64,000 nucleotides of DNA from Ilyomonas limi (GCF_005233845.1 NZ_SZQL01000011.1:62001-126000); one strand, 5' to 3'. Shown: positions 1 to 9,006, numbered from the stretch's first letter. Numbers and translations are program-made. Notes: generated by a model not told the origin, from the letters alone.

Positions 1-1518
1 ATAGCCATTCTCAACGGCAATTATGCCAACAGAGAAACCGGAGTTTCCTTTTTGCCAGCACACCACAGCTACGCCAATGATTTAGACATTTTTGGTGAAT
101 ATTCCATTTATCAGTACCTCAACCGCTGTACATCGGAACAAGGCAAAAACTTGTTGGCACAACGGCTGCTGCAACCGCTTATAAAACCGGAAGTTGAACA
201 GGAACAGCAAGCTGTAAGAGAAGCAATCAACACCATAGACTGGCGACAACAATGGTGTGCCGACGGAATAGAAAGTGCGCTCACAATAGCTACGCAGCAA
301 AGAATAGCAGCCTGGATGCAACAACCGCCGGTATATGACGCACCAATATGGAAGTGGCTAAGGATTGTTTTCCCCGTGGTAAGTTTGAGTACGATATTGC
401 TGTATGTGTATGATGTAATTCCTGCAGCTATTTTATATGCAGCTATCTTTATTTTTTTCCTGTTTGCCTCTTCGTTAAGTAAAAAAATAAATTCGGTTTG
501 GGTGTTATTATCACGCATCGCTAACGAAATGAGTACGCTGCAAAAACTCCTGGCATTAATAGAAAAACAAACTTTTACCAATGAAAAATGCAGGGCTGTA
601 AAAAGCGCACTTACAAGTGAAAATGGCGACTATGCTTCCTCACAGGTTAAAGAATTAAAAAGTATTCTCAACCGCTTTGATGTACGATTGAATGTTTTTG
701 CCTTCTTTATTTTAAATACATTTTTCTTGTGGGATCTGCAACAAGTGCTCCTGCTAAATAAATGGAAGAAAAGCAATGAAAATACAATACATAAATGGTT
801 TGCTGCTATTGCCGAAACAGAAGTATTAGTGAGCATTGCTACACTTGCATTCAATCAGCCGCACTGGTGCTTCCCACAAATTGCGGATGCACATTTTACG
901 TTGGAAGGCACTGGGATTGGGCATCCGCTAATTGCACAAACAAAAAGAATTGATAATAATTTTGCAATACAGGGCAGCGGTAAAGTAGCCATTATTACGG
1001 GTTCCAATATGGGTGGCAAAAGCACTTTTCTGCGTAGTGCAGGTGTGAACATGGTGCTGGCGTTTATGGGTGCGCCGGTATGCGCTAATACGTTTGCAGT
1101 TTCGGTGGTACACCTCATGAGCAGTATGCGGGTAACGGATAATTTAGCTGAGAGCACTTCAACTTTTTACGCAGAACTGAAGAAACTGCAAACCATTATT
1201 CAGGCTGTAAAAAGAAAAGAACAAATATTTATTTTACTGGATGAAATACTGCGCGGCACCAACTCTTTAGACCGGCATACCGGCTCGGCGGCCTTGATAA
1301 AACAATTATTGCATTACGATGCCGTTGCCGTTATTGCCACGCATGATGTAGAGCTCGCCAACCTGGAAACTAAGTATCCGCAAGCGATTGCCAACTACCA
1401 TTTTGATGTGCAGGTAGCGGGCAATGACTTGTATTTCGATTACAAACTAAAACACGGCATTTGCCAAAGTATGAATGCTTCTATTTTAATGAAGAATATT
1501 GGTATTGAAATGGAGTGA
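1..1518 (+). CDS. MutS-like ATPase, membrane-anchored, 5' truncated by window edge
   Basis: The frame is open from base 1, so the true start lies before the window; 505 codons are visible. The C-terminal half is a MutS family V domain: Walker A GSNMGGKST at about nt 1000-1026, then a Walker B region with LLDEILRGTNS near nt 1237-1266 and a following THD. There is no MutS mismatch-binding domain in the visible part. A hydrophobic stretch at about nt 355-475 should form two membrane helices, unlike housekeeping MutS. This matches the roughly 600-residue MutS-related proteins of Bacteroidota, whose role is not established; mismatch repair should not be assumed. It converges with rseP across a stem-loop. 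Confidence 0.88.
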   Translation: MAILNGNYANRETGVSFLPAHHSYANDLDIFGEYSIYQYLNRCTSEQGKNLLAQRLLQPLIKPEVEQEQQAVREAINTIDWRQQWCADGIESALTIATQQRIAAWMQQPPVYDAPIWKWLRIVFPVVSLSTILLYVYDVIPAAILYAAIFIFFLFASSLSKKINSVWVLLSRIANEMSTLQKLLALIEKQTFTNEKCRAVKSALTSENGDYASSQVKELKSILNRFDVRLNVFAFFILNTFFLWDLQQVLLLNKWKKSNENTIHKWFAAIAETEVLVSIATLAFNQPHWCFPQIADAHFTLEGTGIGHPLIAQTKRIDNNFAIQGSGKVAIITGSNMGGKSTFLRSAGVNMVLAFMGAPVCANTFAVSVVHLMSSMRVTDNLAESTSTFYAELKKLQTIIQAVKRKEQIFILLDEILRGTNSLDRHTGSAALIKQLLHYDAVAVIATHDVELANLETKYPQAIANYHFDVQVAGNDLYFDYKLKHGICQSMNASILMKNIGIEME

Positions 1519-1624
1519 TTTTTTTTCACCGCGGAGAACAGGAGTAAATGGAGGTTTCGCGGAGAGAGTAGAAGACAGTGCAAAAAACCTTGTTGAAACA
1601 GAGGTTATATTAACTATAAAAAAC

Positions 1625-1664
1625 AGAGGTTTTGCAGCATAAAAACATGCTCTGCGAAACCTCT
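1625..1664. terminator. Stem-loop between mutS-like gene and rseP
   Basis: The arms AGAGGTTTTGCAG-CAT and ATGCTCTGCGAAACCTCT pair with one mismatch and a two-base bulge around an AAAAAC loop. The position between two convergent genes fits a bidirectional terminator. The left-arm sequence GAGGTTT also occurs just upstream (about 1552), so the hairpin may derive from a dispersed repeat. Confidence 0.5.
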
Positions 1665-1678
1665 TTAAACTTTTGTTC

Positions 1679-1698
1679 CCTGTCTGCCGACAGGCAGG
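1679..1698. repeat. Short GC-rich palindromic motif
   Basis: CCTGTCTGCCGACAGGCAGG contains the inverted repeat CCTGTC/GACAGG in otherwise AT-rich spacer DNA, 20 bases beyond the rseP stop codon. It resembles the CCTGCC/GGCAGG palindromes common in Bacteroidota spacers (from memory). It could help terminate rseP transcription. Confidence 0.4.
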
Positions 1699-1718
1699 TC
1701 TGCGGTAAAAGAAAAAGC

Positions 1719-3074
1719 TTATTTAAACAACCGCCAGAAATCCAGCCCTAACGCATACGCCATCAGGCCAAGCAGTAACACCATGCCCACCATTTGCGAA
1801 ATTTCCATAAAGCGGTCACTCGGTTTGCGCCCGGAAACCAATTCGGCTACCGTAAACAGTGCATGACCACCATCCAAACCTGGAATAGGTAAAATATTCA
1901 TCAAGGCTAAAACTAAAGAAAAGAATGCAGTAATGCTCCAGAAGCTTTGCCAATCCCACTCCGACGGAAACATTTTACCAATGCTTATTACACTGCCCAA
2001 TGACTCATTCGTATTCACTTTTCCACTAAAAATGAGCTTTAACTGCAGCCAGTAAGACACCAGCGTTTCCCAGCTTTTTTTAAAGCCTGCCGGAATAGAT
2101 TCTAAGAAGGTATAATTAATGGTTTTAACCTGAAAAAATTTAGATGGCTCACCGTTGCTAATACCTATCATACCCGATGCAGGCACATGCAACTGTACAG
2201 TACTGGTATCATTTCCGCGCAAAATTTTCAGGTGAATGGTTTTATTTTTATTATGCTGAAGAAGAATTCTAAAGTCATTCAAAAAAGCAACACTCGTATC
2301 ATTTACACTCAATATCTGGTCACCTTTCCGCAGTCCTGCTTTATAAGCGGCAGTCGTATCACCCGAAATACTGTCTATAGGAGCCAGCGGCACCCTGATA
2401 TCAATAAAGTTGATGTCTTTATAGCTAATCAGTTTGCCCGGAAAATCTTCGGGAATAACAATGTTTACCGGCTGCCCGTTGCGTTGCACCTGCACCGTTT
2501 TGGCAGAATTTAGAACAACCGCCAATGGTATTTTACTAAAGCGATCAATATATTCACCATCGGCACTTACCACTTTATCGCCGTTTTTAAAACCTACGCT
2601 TTGCGCCAGCGAATCGGCAGCAATACCATACGTCATTTGGTTGGTAGGAATATATTCTTCGCCCCAGTGCCATAGCATCATGGCATAAATAAAAAAGCCT
2701 AATAATAAATTAACCACCACACCGGCAACCATAATAATCAATCGCTGCCAGGCGGGCTTGCTCCTGAATTCATACGGCTTGGGTGGCTGTTTCATTTGCT
2801 CTTTATCCATGCTTTCGTCTATCATGCCGGATATCTTTACATAGCCTCCAAACGGTACCCAGCCAATACCATATTCCGTTTCACCAATCTTCTTTTTCCA
2901 GAGCGAAAACCAGGGATTAAAGAATAAATAAAACTTTTCTACCCGGCATTTAAAAATGCGGGCAGCTACAAAATGTCCCAGCTCGTGCAGGGTAACTAAT
3001 ATTGAAAAAGAAAGAATGAACTGTAATGTTTTTACACCTGCTACTGTCCAGTCTATAGCTAATAATGTTGTCAT
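1719..3074 (-). CDS. rseP: RIP zinc metalloprotease RseP (site-2 protease)
   Basis: A 451-residue intramembrane protease that would cleave membrane-bound anti-sigma factors or similar substrates in the inner membrane. The zinc site HELGH lies at about residues 30-34 in the first membrane helix, and the second catalytic motif NILPIPGLDGGH is near the C-terminus. Between them lie PDZ-like domains, as in RseP. The start ATG gives a protein beginning MTTLLAIDW, of usual family length. It lies downstream of dxr on the same strand, a gene pairing common in bacteria, but here a 361-base spacer separates them, so co-transcription is uncertain. Confidence 0.95.
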   Translation of the reverse strand: MTTLLAIDWTVAGVKTLQFILSFSILVTLHELGHFVAARIFKCRVEKFYLFFNPWFSLWKKKIGETEYGIGWVPFGGYVKISGMIDESMDKEQMKQPPKPYEFRSKPAWQRLIIMVAGVVVNLLLGFFIYAMMLWHWGEEYIPTNQMTYGIAADSLAQSVGFKNGDKVVSADGEYIDRFSKIPLAVVLNSAKTVQVQRNGQPVNIVIPEDFPGKLISYKDINFIDIRVPLAPIDSISGDTTAAYKAGLRKGDQILSVNDTSVAFLNDFRILLQHNKNKTIHLKILRGNDTSTVQLHVPASGMIGISNGEPSKFFQVKTINYTFLESIPAGFKKSWETLVSYWLQLKLIFSGKVNTNESLGSVISIGKMFPSEWDWQSFWSITAFFSLVLALMNILPIPGLDGGHALFTVAELVSGRKPSDRFMEISQMVGMVLLLGLMAYALGLDFWRLFK

Positions 3075-3435
3075 TGTAAAATACGCAATCTTGTTAAATG
3101 CTTGATAGTTTGCGGCAATGCCGAAAAAAATCGTGCAATGATAATCATTTATGAAGCAGCAATAAAGAAGGATGTTGGATGAAGGGAAAATTTAAGATTT
3201 TCTATTTGAACTATAATGGCACAAAGAATAATTGATAAGGAAAAAGTACGTCTTGTACCTCTGTGCCCCTTGTGATTCTGCGATTCTGTGGTTCAAAAAG
3301 CAGTTCAAATTATTTTTTTGCCTCTGTGGGCACTCTTCACCAACCGATATTTATTTGCCGGTGAAGAACACCGGCAAAGGCTTTAAGAAAAGAAAAAACT
3401 TTGTGTAACTTCCTTTCTTCATGGTTCCAAAAAAC
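3075..3435. other. 361-base spacer between dxr and rseP
   Basis: No gene is seen. The spacer holds text of the kind CCTCTGTGCCCC...TTCTGTGGTTC at about 3257-3296 and CCTCTGTGGGC near 3320, which recalls a degenerate repeat family dispersed in Bacteroidota spacers. A hairpin-bearing repeat lies at 3334-3380 and is listed separately. The rseP promoter should lie near 3080-3150 on the minus strand, but no clear match was found. Confidence 0.5.
3334..3380. repeat. Hairpin repeat, copy A (second copy at 60859)
   Basis: It contains a perfect inverted repeat GCCGGTG-AAGAA-CACCGGC at 3357-3375. The whole segment, TTCACCAACCGATATTTAT followed by GCCGGTGAAGAACACCGGC and AAAGG, is matched with a few changes at about 60859-60902. 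Both copies lie about 40-60 bases beyond the stop codon of a minus-strand gene (dxr here), which suggests a mobile or spreading 3'-end stem-loop. Confidence 0.55.
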
Positions 3436-4593
3436 TTACATCTGAATCATAGAAGCCGCAAAGCTGCGGGCTTCACCATCGGTATAATAATATTCTTCCA
3501 GCGTAGGATGGTTGATATACTGCACCTTACCCATAGCCTGCTCCACTACTTCGGTAATATCCATAAAGCCAATACGGTTGCGGAGAAAAGCATATACTGC
3601 AATCTCGTTGGCAGCATTTAAAATACAAGGCATGTTGCCGCCTTTGTGCATGGCTTCAATTGCCAAAGGAAGATTGCGAAAGGTCTTTGTATCCGGCTCT
3701 TCAAATGTAAGGGTAGCCGGGTTTTTAAAATTATAACGCGGAAAGTCACTCTTGATGCGCCTGGGAAAACTCAATGCATATTGTATCGGCAGCTTCATAT
3801 CGGGCAAGCCCATTTGCGCTTTGATGCTGCCATCTTCGTACTGCACCATACTATGGATAATACTTTGCGGGTGTATCAGCACTTCTATTTGCCTGGGGTC
3901 CAGGTTGAACAGCCATTTTGCTTCAATCATCTCCAAACCTTTATTCATCAGCGTGGCAGAGTCGATTGTTATTTTGGCGCCCATGCTCCAGTTGGGGTGC
4001 TGCAAAGCGTGATCGCGCTTTACATTCATTAAATAATTAGGTTTTTTACCCCTGAACGGACCGCCACTGGCAGTAAGAATTATTTTTTCAATTTTATTCC
4101 GCCCCTCTCCTATCAAACATTGAAAAATAGCCGAATGTTCACTATCTACAGGTATTACCGGAACTTTTTTTTCATACGCTTTACGCATCACAATATCCCC
4201 GGCTACCACCAATGTTTCTTTATTGGCAAGCGCAATTGTTTTACCTGCATCAATGGCATTGAGTGTAGATTGCAAACCGGCATACCCTACAATGGCTGCC
4301 AGCATCAAATCGTAGCAATCTATAGAGGCTACTTCATTAATAGATTGTTCACCGGCAAACACTTTTACATCAGTTTTTGCCAGCGCATCCTTTACCATTT
4401 TATATTTCCGATCATCCCCAATTACCGCTATGTTGGGCTTAAATTTCAATGATTGTTCTATCAGGAGTTCGGCATTGGTATGCGCAGTTAATACTTCGGC
4501 ACTAAATTTATCGCTGTGTGCCTCTATTACTTCCAGCGCCTGCCGCCCAATAGAACCTGTAGAACCAAATATGGCTATGCGTTTAATCATCAA
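3436..4593 (-). CDS. dxr: 1-deoxy-D-xylulose 5-phosphate reductoisomerase
   Basis: Second enzyme of the MEP isoprenoid pathway: it converts DXP to 2-C-methyl-D-erythritol 4-phosphate with NADPH and a divalent metal, in the cytoplasm. The 385-residue length is typical. The N-terminus carries the dinucleotide loop GSTGSIG at about residues 9-15. The metal and substrate motifs VDSEHSAIFQ, TASGGPFRG and ATLMNKGLEMIEA appear in order. Two adjacent ATGs (4593 and 4590) are possible starts. A promoter-like TATCTTTA lies just upstream on the minus strand. The gene faces away from ppc. Confidence 0.97.
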   Translation of the reverse strand: MMIKRIAIFGSTGSIGRQALEVIEAHSDKFSAEVLTAHTNAELLIEQSLKFKPNIAVIGDDRKYKMVKDALAKTDVKVFAGEQSINEVASIDCYDLMLAAIVGYAGLQSTLNAIDAGKTIALANKETLVVAGDIVMRKAYEKKVPVIPVDSEHSAIFQCLIGEGRNKIEKIILTASGGPFRGKKPNYLMNVKRDHALQHPNWSMGAKITIDSATLMNKGLEMIEAKWLFNLDPRQIEVLIHPQSIIHSMVQYEDGSIKAQMGLPDMKLPIQYALSFPRRIKSDFPRYNFKNPATLTFEEPDTKTFRNLPLAIEAMHKGGNMPCILNAANEIAVYAFLRNRIGFMDITEVVEQAMGKVQYINHPTLEEYYYTDGEARSFAASMIQM

Positions 4594-4613
4594 CTGGTTT
4601 TAGAAAAATGGGG

Positions 4614-4621
4614 TAAAGATA
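4614..4621 (-). promoter_or_regulatory. Possible -7 element of dxr
   Basis: On the minus strand this reads TATCTTTA, one base from the Bacteroidota -7 consensus TAnnTTTG. A TTTTG lies about 22 bases further upstream as a possible -33 element. The implied 5' leader is about 15-20 bases. Confidence 0.3.
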
Positions 4622-4760
4622 AATAATAACCGGCCTGCATTAGCAAAACCATTGCCAGCTTTGTCCAGCTTACCCTTTTTTAAAAGCAGTGCAAAATAAG
4701 ACAAGGATGATTAACATTTATCTAAAAAACAGGTGGTATTATTTAAACTGTTTACTGTAA

Positions 4761-4777
4761 TTTCGGGCGCCCCGAAA
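4761..4777. promoter_or_regulatory. Perfect 7-bp palindrome upstream of ppc
   Basis: TTTCGGG-CGC-CCCGAAA is a perfect inverted repeat in AT-rich DNA, 47 bases before the ppc start codon. A TAACTTTTG sequence at 4786-4794 could be the -7 element, which would put the palindrome over the -33 region. An operator is a plausible reading; no regulator is identified. Confidence 0.4.
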
Positions 4778-4824
4778 GGAGTTGCTAACTTTTGCCCGCC
4801 ATTATCATTTTTTAAAGATAACCA

Positions 4825-7401
4825 ATGGATGTATCTGCCAACAATGCGCTACAGCATTTTAGAAACCTTGTAGGAGTCAGGTTTCAATTGTACAACAGTT
4901 TATTTACTTCGCTGCCATTTCACCGTATCGAAAAAACCGGTGTGTTGCTCTCGCTTTTTTTAATTCAGTGCGAAGAAGGTTTTAAAAAGAACCAAAGCCC
5001 GGTAGAAATTATTGATTCTTTTTTGCAACAATACACCGGCTACCAGCAAACAAGGGAACAGTTGGATTTGCTCTTTCGTTTCGTGCAATATGCCGAAAGA
5101 CAAGTAGTATTGTTTGATGCACTGGAAGATGCAGCCTTTACCCAGATTAATGATATGAATGGTTCGGGTACGGTAAAACAGTTGCAGTCTGTTGTGTACC
5201 AGTCTGATAAAGAAGACGAACTGGAGAATAAGCTGAAAGATTTTGGCGTTCGCATTGTGCTTACGGCGCATCCTACTCAGTTTTATCCCGGCGAAGTGTT
5301 AGGCATTATTCACGATTTGTCTAAAGCATTAATGAATGAAAATGCGGCACTCATCAATTCTTATTTACAGCAATTGGGCAAAACGCCGTTTTTGCGTAAG
5401 CAGAAACCAACGCCGTATGATGAAGCAGTAAGCCTGATATGGTACCTGGAAAATGTATTTTACCCTGCCTCCGGCAAAATATTAGCGGAGATGAAAAATT
5501 ATTTTCCACATGCGGTATCATCAAAAAATCCGGTAATACAAATGGGCTTTTGGCCCGGCGGCGACCGCGACGGCAACCCGTTTGTGACTGCCGAAACCAC
5601 GCTAAAAGTTGCCGAGGCCTTGCGGGGTGCTATTGTAAAATGTTACTACCAGGATGTGCGCAAACTCAAGCGTCGCCTCACTTTTAAAGGTGTGGAAAAT
5701 GTAATTGCAGAGTTAGAGAGAAAATTATATGCTAATTTGTTTCTCACAGCCGACCGCACTGACCTGAATAAAGAAGATATTTTGGAAATGCTGCGCCAGG
5801 TAAAAAACACCATTAAATACGAACACAATGGGTTATTCCAGTATGCAGTAGAAAACCTGATTAGTAAAATAGAAATCTTCGGGTTTTATTTTGCTGCACT
5901 GGATGTGCGGCAGGATAGCTCGATACACGAAAAAGTGCTGCAACATATTGCAGAACGGACAGACCTTTTACCCGACAATTACCAATCGCTCCCGGAAGCG
6001 GAAAGGATAAATGCCTTGCTAAATATCAGCAGCGAAGTAGATACGAACGTGCTGGATAACGAAGTGGAAAAAGATGTAATTGCTGCAATGCGGGTCATTA
6101 AAACTATTCAGCAGGCGAATGGCGAACCCGCTTGTAATCGCTATGTCATCAGCCATGCCGTAAGCGCATTGAGTATTATAGAAGTGTTTGGATTGTTTTT
6201 ATTGAGTGGCTGGCAAAAAGAATCGCTCACGGTGGATATTGTTCCACTTTTTGAAACGATAGATGATTTGCAAGCTGCAGCGCCGGTAATGGAAAGCTTG
6301 TATCAAAATGAAATCTATCGCAATCATTTACGCAGGCGCGGCGATACGCAAACCATCATGCTCGGCTTTAGCGACGGCACCAAAGACGGCGGCTACCTCA
6401 TGGCAAACTTTAGTATTTACAAGGCCAAAGAGCAATTAACTGCCGTTAGCAAAAAGTACGATATAGATGTGATTTTCTTTGATGGCCGTGGTGGCCCTCC
6501 TTCGCGCGGCGGTGGCAAAACGCATAAGTTTTATGCCTCGATGGGACATAATATTTCCAATAAAGAAATACAGCTTACCATACAGGGACAAACCGTAAGC
6601 TCCAACTTTGGTACAATTGATTCTGCGCAATACAACATCGAGCAGTTGATTCATGCGGGTATTATCAATGATATTTCTTTGAGCAGAAAACTAACACTTA
6701 ACGAAAGTGAAGAAGTGTTGCTGCAACAATTATCTGAGGTGAGTTATGAAGCCTATTCTGAACTTAAAAATCATCCATATTTTATTGATTATCTCAGCCA
6801 GGCAAGTCCGCTGCGTTTTTATGCCGAAACAAATATTGGCAGCCGTCCAACCAAGCGGGGCGGTTCCCGGCTATCGCTGGATAGTTTACGGGCTATTCCT
6901 TATGTTGGCGCCTGGAGCCAGTTGAAGCAAAATGTAACCGGCTATTACGGCGTGGGTACAGCTTTGCAAAAGCTGGAAGAACAAGGTAAATGGAAAGAAG
7001 TGCAGCAGTTGTATAGAAACTCCTTATTTTTCAAAACGCTGATTGATAATTGTGAGATGGTGATGAAGAAATGCTTTTTCCCGCTTACTGCTTTCTTAAG
7101 TAAAGATGAGCGGTTTGGCGAAATATGGAAGATGGCTTATGAAGAATTTGAACTCACCATTAAATATGTATTGCGCTTATCAGGCAATACAGAGTTGATG
7201 GAAGATTATCCAGTGGAAAAATTGTCTATTCAAATGCGGGAACGTATTGTGCTGCCGCTGGCAACCATTCAGCAATATTGCATCAGTAAATTGCGCGAGC
7301 ACGAACAGAAAGGCACACCATCACCATTGAAAGACATTTACGAAAAGCTCATTATCCGGTGCTCTTTCGGAATTATCAATGCGGGAAGAAACAGTGTGTA
7401 A
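4825..7401 (+). CDS. ppc: Phosphoenolpyruvate carboxylase
   Basis: Anaplerotic enzyme that carboxylates PEP with bicarbonate to oxaloacetate and phosphate. The protein has 858 residues. Catalytic motifs are present: VLTAHPTQ with the essential His at about residue 149, FWPGGDRDGNPFVT, LDVRQDSS, MLGFSDGTKDGG, the catalytic loop FDGRGGPPSRGGG and SRPTKRGG. The C-terminus ends GIINAGRNSV rather than the classical NTG; such divergent ends may be usual in this phylum. It stands alone between dxr (divergent) and a convergent barrel gene, with a palindrome in its upstream region. Confidence 0.96.
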   Translation: MDVSANNALQHFRNLVGVRFQLYNSLFTSLPFHRIEKTGVLLSLFLIQCEEGFKKNQSPVEIIDSFLQQYTGYQQTREQLDLLFRFVQYAERQVVLFDALEDAAFTQINDMNGSGTVKQLQSVVYQSDKEDELENKLKDFGVRIVLTAHPTQFYPGEVLGIIHDLSKALMNENAALINSYLQQLGKTPFLRKQKPTPYDEAVSLIWYLENVFYPASGKILAEMKNYFPHAVSSKNPVIQMGFWPGGDRDGNPFVTAETTLKVAEALRGAIVKCYYQDVRKLKRRLTFKGVENVIAELERKLYANLFLTADRTDLNKEDILEMLRQVKNTIKYEHNGLFQYAVENLISKIEIFGFYFAALDVRQDSSIHEKVLQHIAERTDLLPDNYQSLPEAERINALLNISSEVDTNVLDNEVEKDVIAAMRVIKTIQQANGEPACNRYVISHAVSALSIIEVFGLFLLSGWQKESLTVDIVPLFETIDDLQAAAPVMESLYQNEIYRNHLRRRGDTQTIMLGFSDGTKDGGYLMANFSIYKAKEQLTAVSKKYDIDVIFFDGRGGPPSRGGGKTHKFYASMGHNISNKEIQLTIQGQTVSSNFGTIDSAQYNIEQLIHAGIINDISLSRKLTLNESEEVLLQQLSEVSYEAYSELKNHPYFIDYLSQASPLRFYAETNIGSRPTKRGGSRLSLDSLRAIPYVGAWSQLKQNVTGYYGVGTALQKLEEQGKWKEVQQLYRNSLFFKTLIDNCEMVMKKCFFPLTAFLSKDERFGEIWKMAYEEFELTIKYVLRLSGNTELMEDYPVEKLSIQMRERIVLPLATIQQYCISKLREHEQKGTPSPLKDIYEKLIIRCSFGIINAGRNSV

Positions 7402-7473
7402 GAACGGAGGCTGCAGCTTTGAGTTACGAATTGTGAGCTGGTATGGCTTAATTTAATTGGAAAAATAGCAAAT

Positions 7474-7515
7474 GAATAGTTTGGCTTAAGCATTATCTCT
7501 TAAACCAAACTATTG
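7474..7515. terminator. Inverted repeat after ppc
   Basis: GAATAGTTTGGCTTAAG and CTTAAACCAAACTATTG pair at 15 of 17 positions around an 8-base loop, about 70 bases beyond the ppc stop. It precedes a second, stronger hairpin. Confidence 0.4.
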
Positions 7516-7526
7516 AATAGCGTTAT

Positions 7527-7568
7527 AAAAAGCAAGCGGCTCTTGTATCAGGAGCAGCTTGCTTTTTT
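7527..7568. terminator. Bidirectional terminator between ppc and barrel gene
   Basis: AAAAAGCAAGC pairs with GCTTGCTTTTT, with an inner GCTC/GAGC pairing, and T or A tracts on both sides. It sits between convergent genes and fits a Rho-independent terminator for either strand. Confidence 0.75.
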
Positions 7569-7602
7569 ATTTGCCATAAAACCCATTAAAAACAGAATAT
7601 AG

Positions 7603-8706
7603 TTAAAAATGGTAAGTGGCGGCCAGTATTCCGCTTAAAGTGGTTTTAGCTGGGCTGCCATCGTGTTGAACAAACACTTCTTCTTTAGCAGCATCCAGCC
7701 GCAGTTCGGGGATAATGGTCAGGTTGCCTATTTTGAAATTAGGGGAAAGCGTTACATCAAAAATACTGGTTGCCGGTGCACTTGCCACCTGCTTTTGATT
7801 ATCAAAATATTCACCCCGCAATGTAATGCCGAAAGTACTGGTTGGATCAAAATTCAAATACAAAGCCGAACCCCACCAATTATTGGCATTGCCGTTTTCT
7901 GGCTTTACCAATTGCACCGTACCATTATAACCAATGCTAAACCGGTCGGTAATTTTTCCGTTCAGTACCAAATCAAACTGGGTGAGGCCATAGCTGCCAC
8001 CATAAGAACCCTGGTAATTGATGTAAGCTTTCAATTGATCATTATTTGTGCCGGTGCTGAACTGTGCAATGGCGTACTTGCGCGATGATAATGTTGTTGC
8101 CTGATCGGTTGGGTTGGTTACACCCACCATCAAAGCACTCTTATTACCCAAACCGATATCCGCTTTTAAACCCGTATGTGAGAACGGACCGTACGAAAAC
8201 AGGTAGCTCATGCTGTAGTTGCGGTTTAAATAGGCATCTACCAATTCGTAGCCAATGTGCGTAGCCCATTTACCCATAGTTAGTTTAAATTTGTCACTTA
8301 TTGCATAGCTTACATTTAATTGCTTTACTGCTGCAAGGGTAGTATAGCCATTTTTGCCCGAACCAATGTTGCCGTCTGGATAATTGAATTCTTCTGCTCT
8401 TCTTCCAAATCCTACATCAATAAAAGCACTGGCTTTGCCAAAATTATGCGTAGCCTGTATGCTTGCCATGCCCAGCTCAAAAGCATTTTGTGAATTTGTA
8501 AAACTGGTGTAATTGTTTGTTACCGGGTGCCCACCAGCATCTGTAGTGTTGGCAAAATTGTAGCGGTAATACATATCGAGCGAGCCGGTAATTTTTACAC
8601 CTGCCACTTCCACGCCCGAAGTATTTGTTTTAGTCGCAGTGGTGTCTTGTGCATAACATACATGAAAGCCAGCCAGCACGGACAAACAAAGAGCGGTTCT
8701 TTTCAT
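7603..8706 (-). CDS. Outer-membrane beta-barrel protein (porin-like, BBP2 type)
   Basis: A 367-residue protein with a signal peptide cut after CYAQ (about residue 20), followed by a Thr-rich linker. Alternating polar and hydrophobic strands and aromatic-rich segments such as LDMYYRYNF run to the C-terminal residues ATYHF; ending in Phe is the usual barrel signature. It resembles the putative beta-barrel porin-2 family. It lies directly downstream of the ammonium transporter and glutamate synthase genes on the same strand, so a role in passage of a nitrogen compound across the outer membrane is inferred from context, not from a known substrate. Confidence 0.8.
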   Translation of the reverse strand: MKRTALCLSVLAGFHVCYAQDTTATKTNTSGVEVAGVKITGSLDMYYRYNFANTTDAGGHPVTNNYTSFTNSQNAFELGMASIQATHNFGKASAFIDVGFGRRAEEFNYPDGNIGSGKNGYTTLAAVKQLNVSYAISDKFKLTMGKWATHIGYELVDAYLNRNYSMSYLFSYGPFSHTGLKADIGLGNKSALMVGVTNPTDQATTLSSRKYAIAQFSTGTNNDQLKAYINYQGSYGGSYGLTQFDLVLNGKITDRFSIGYNGTVQLVKPENGNANNWWGSALYLNFDPTSTFGITLRGEYFDNQKQVASAPATSIFDVTLSPNFKIGNLTIIPELRLDAAKEEVFVQHDGSPAKTTLSGILAATYHF

Positions 8707-9006
8707 AAGAAATAGTTTTTAGGTTAATGATAAAAGAATACAATTTCCAGGCAGGCAATATCAGAAGCATAAAATGCATGATATGTTCAAAAGCATCATC
8801 GTAAACACATTAGCAGATGGGAAGCATAAGTAAATGCACAACCAGTTAAATATATTTTGTTTTAATCACCAGATTTAGGATAGTAAGCCATCCGCCGATT
8901 GAGGAAATAGCCAGAAACCGGTAAATGGAAAACAGGCGATTTAAAAAGCAAGAGAAGCATTCCATAATTTAGGAATGCTTTTCCGAGTAGAAGGGTCGTT
9001 TAGATG
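8707..9006. other. 300-base spacer between amt and barrel gene
   Basis: It holds the upstream region of the barrel gene and the hairpin after amt (8955-8980). No further gene or RNA was recognised. The spacer argues that the barrel gene has its own promoter. Confidence 0.5.
8955..8980 (-). terminator. Stem-loop downstream of the ammonium transporter gene
   Basis: AAGCATTCC and GGAATGCTT form a perfect 9-bp stem with an 8-base loop, about 27 bases beyond the amt stop codon. On the minus strand it is followed by CTCTTGCTTTTTAA, a fair terminator tail. Confidence 0.6.
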
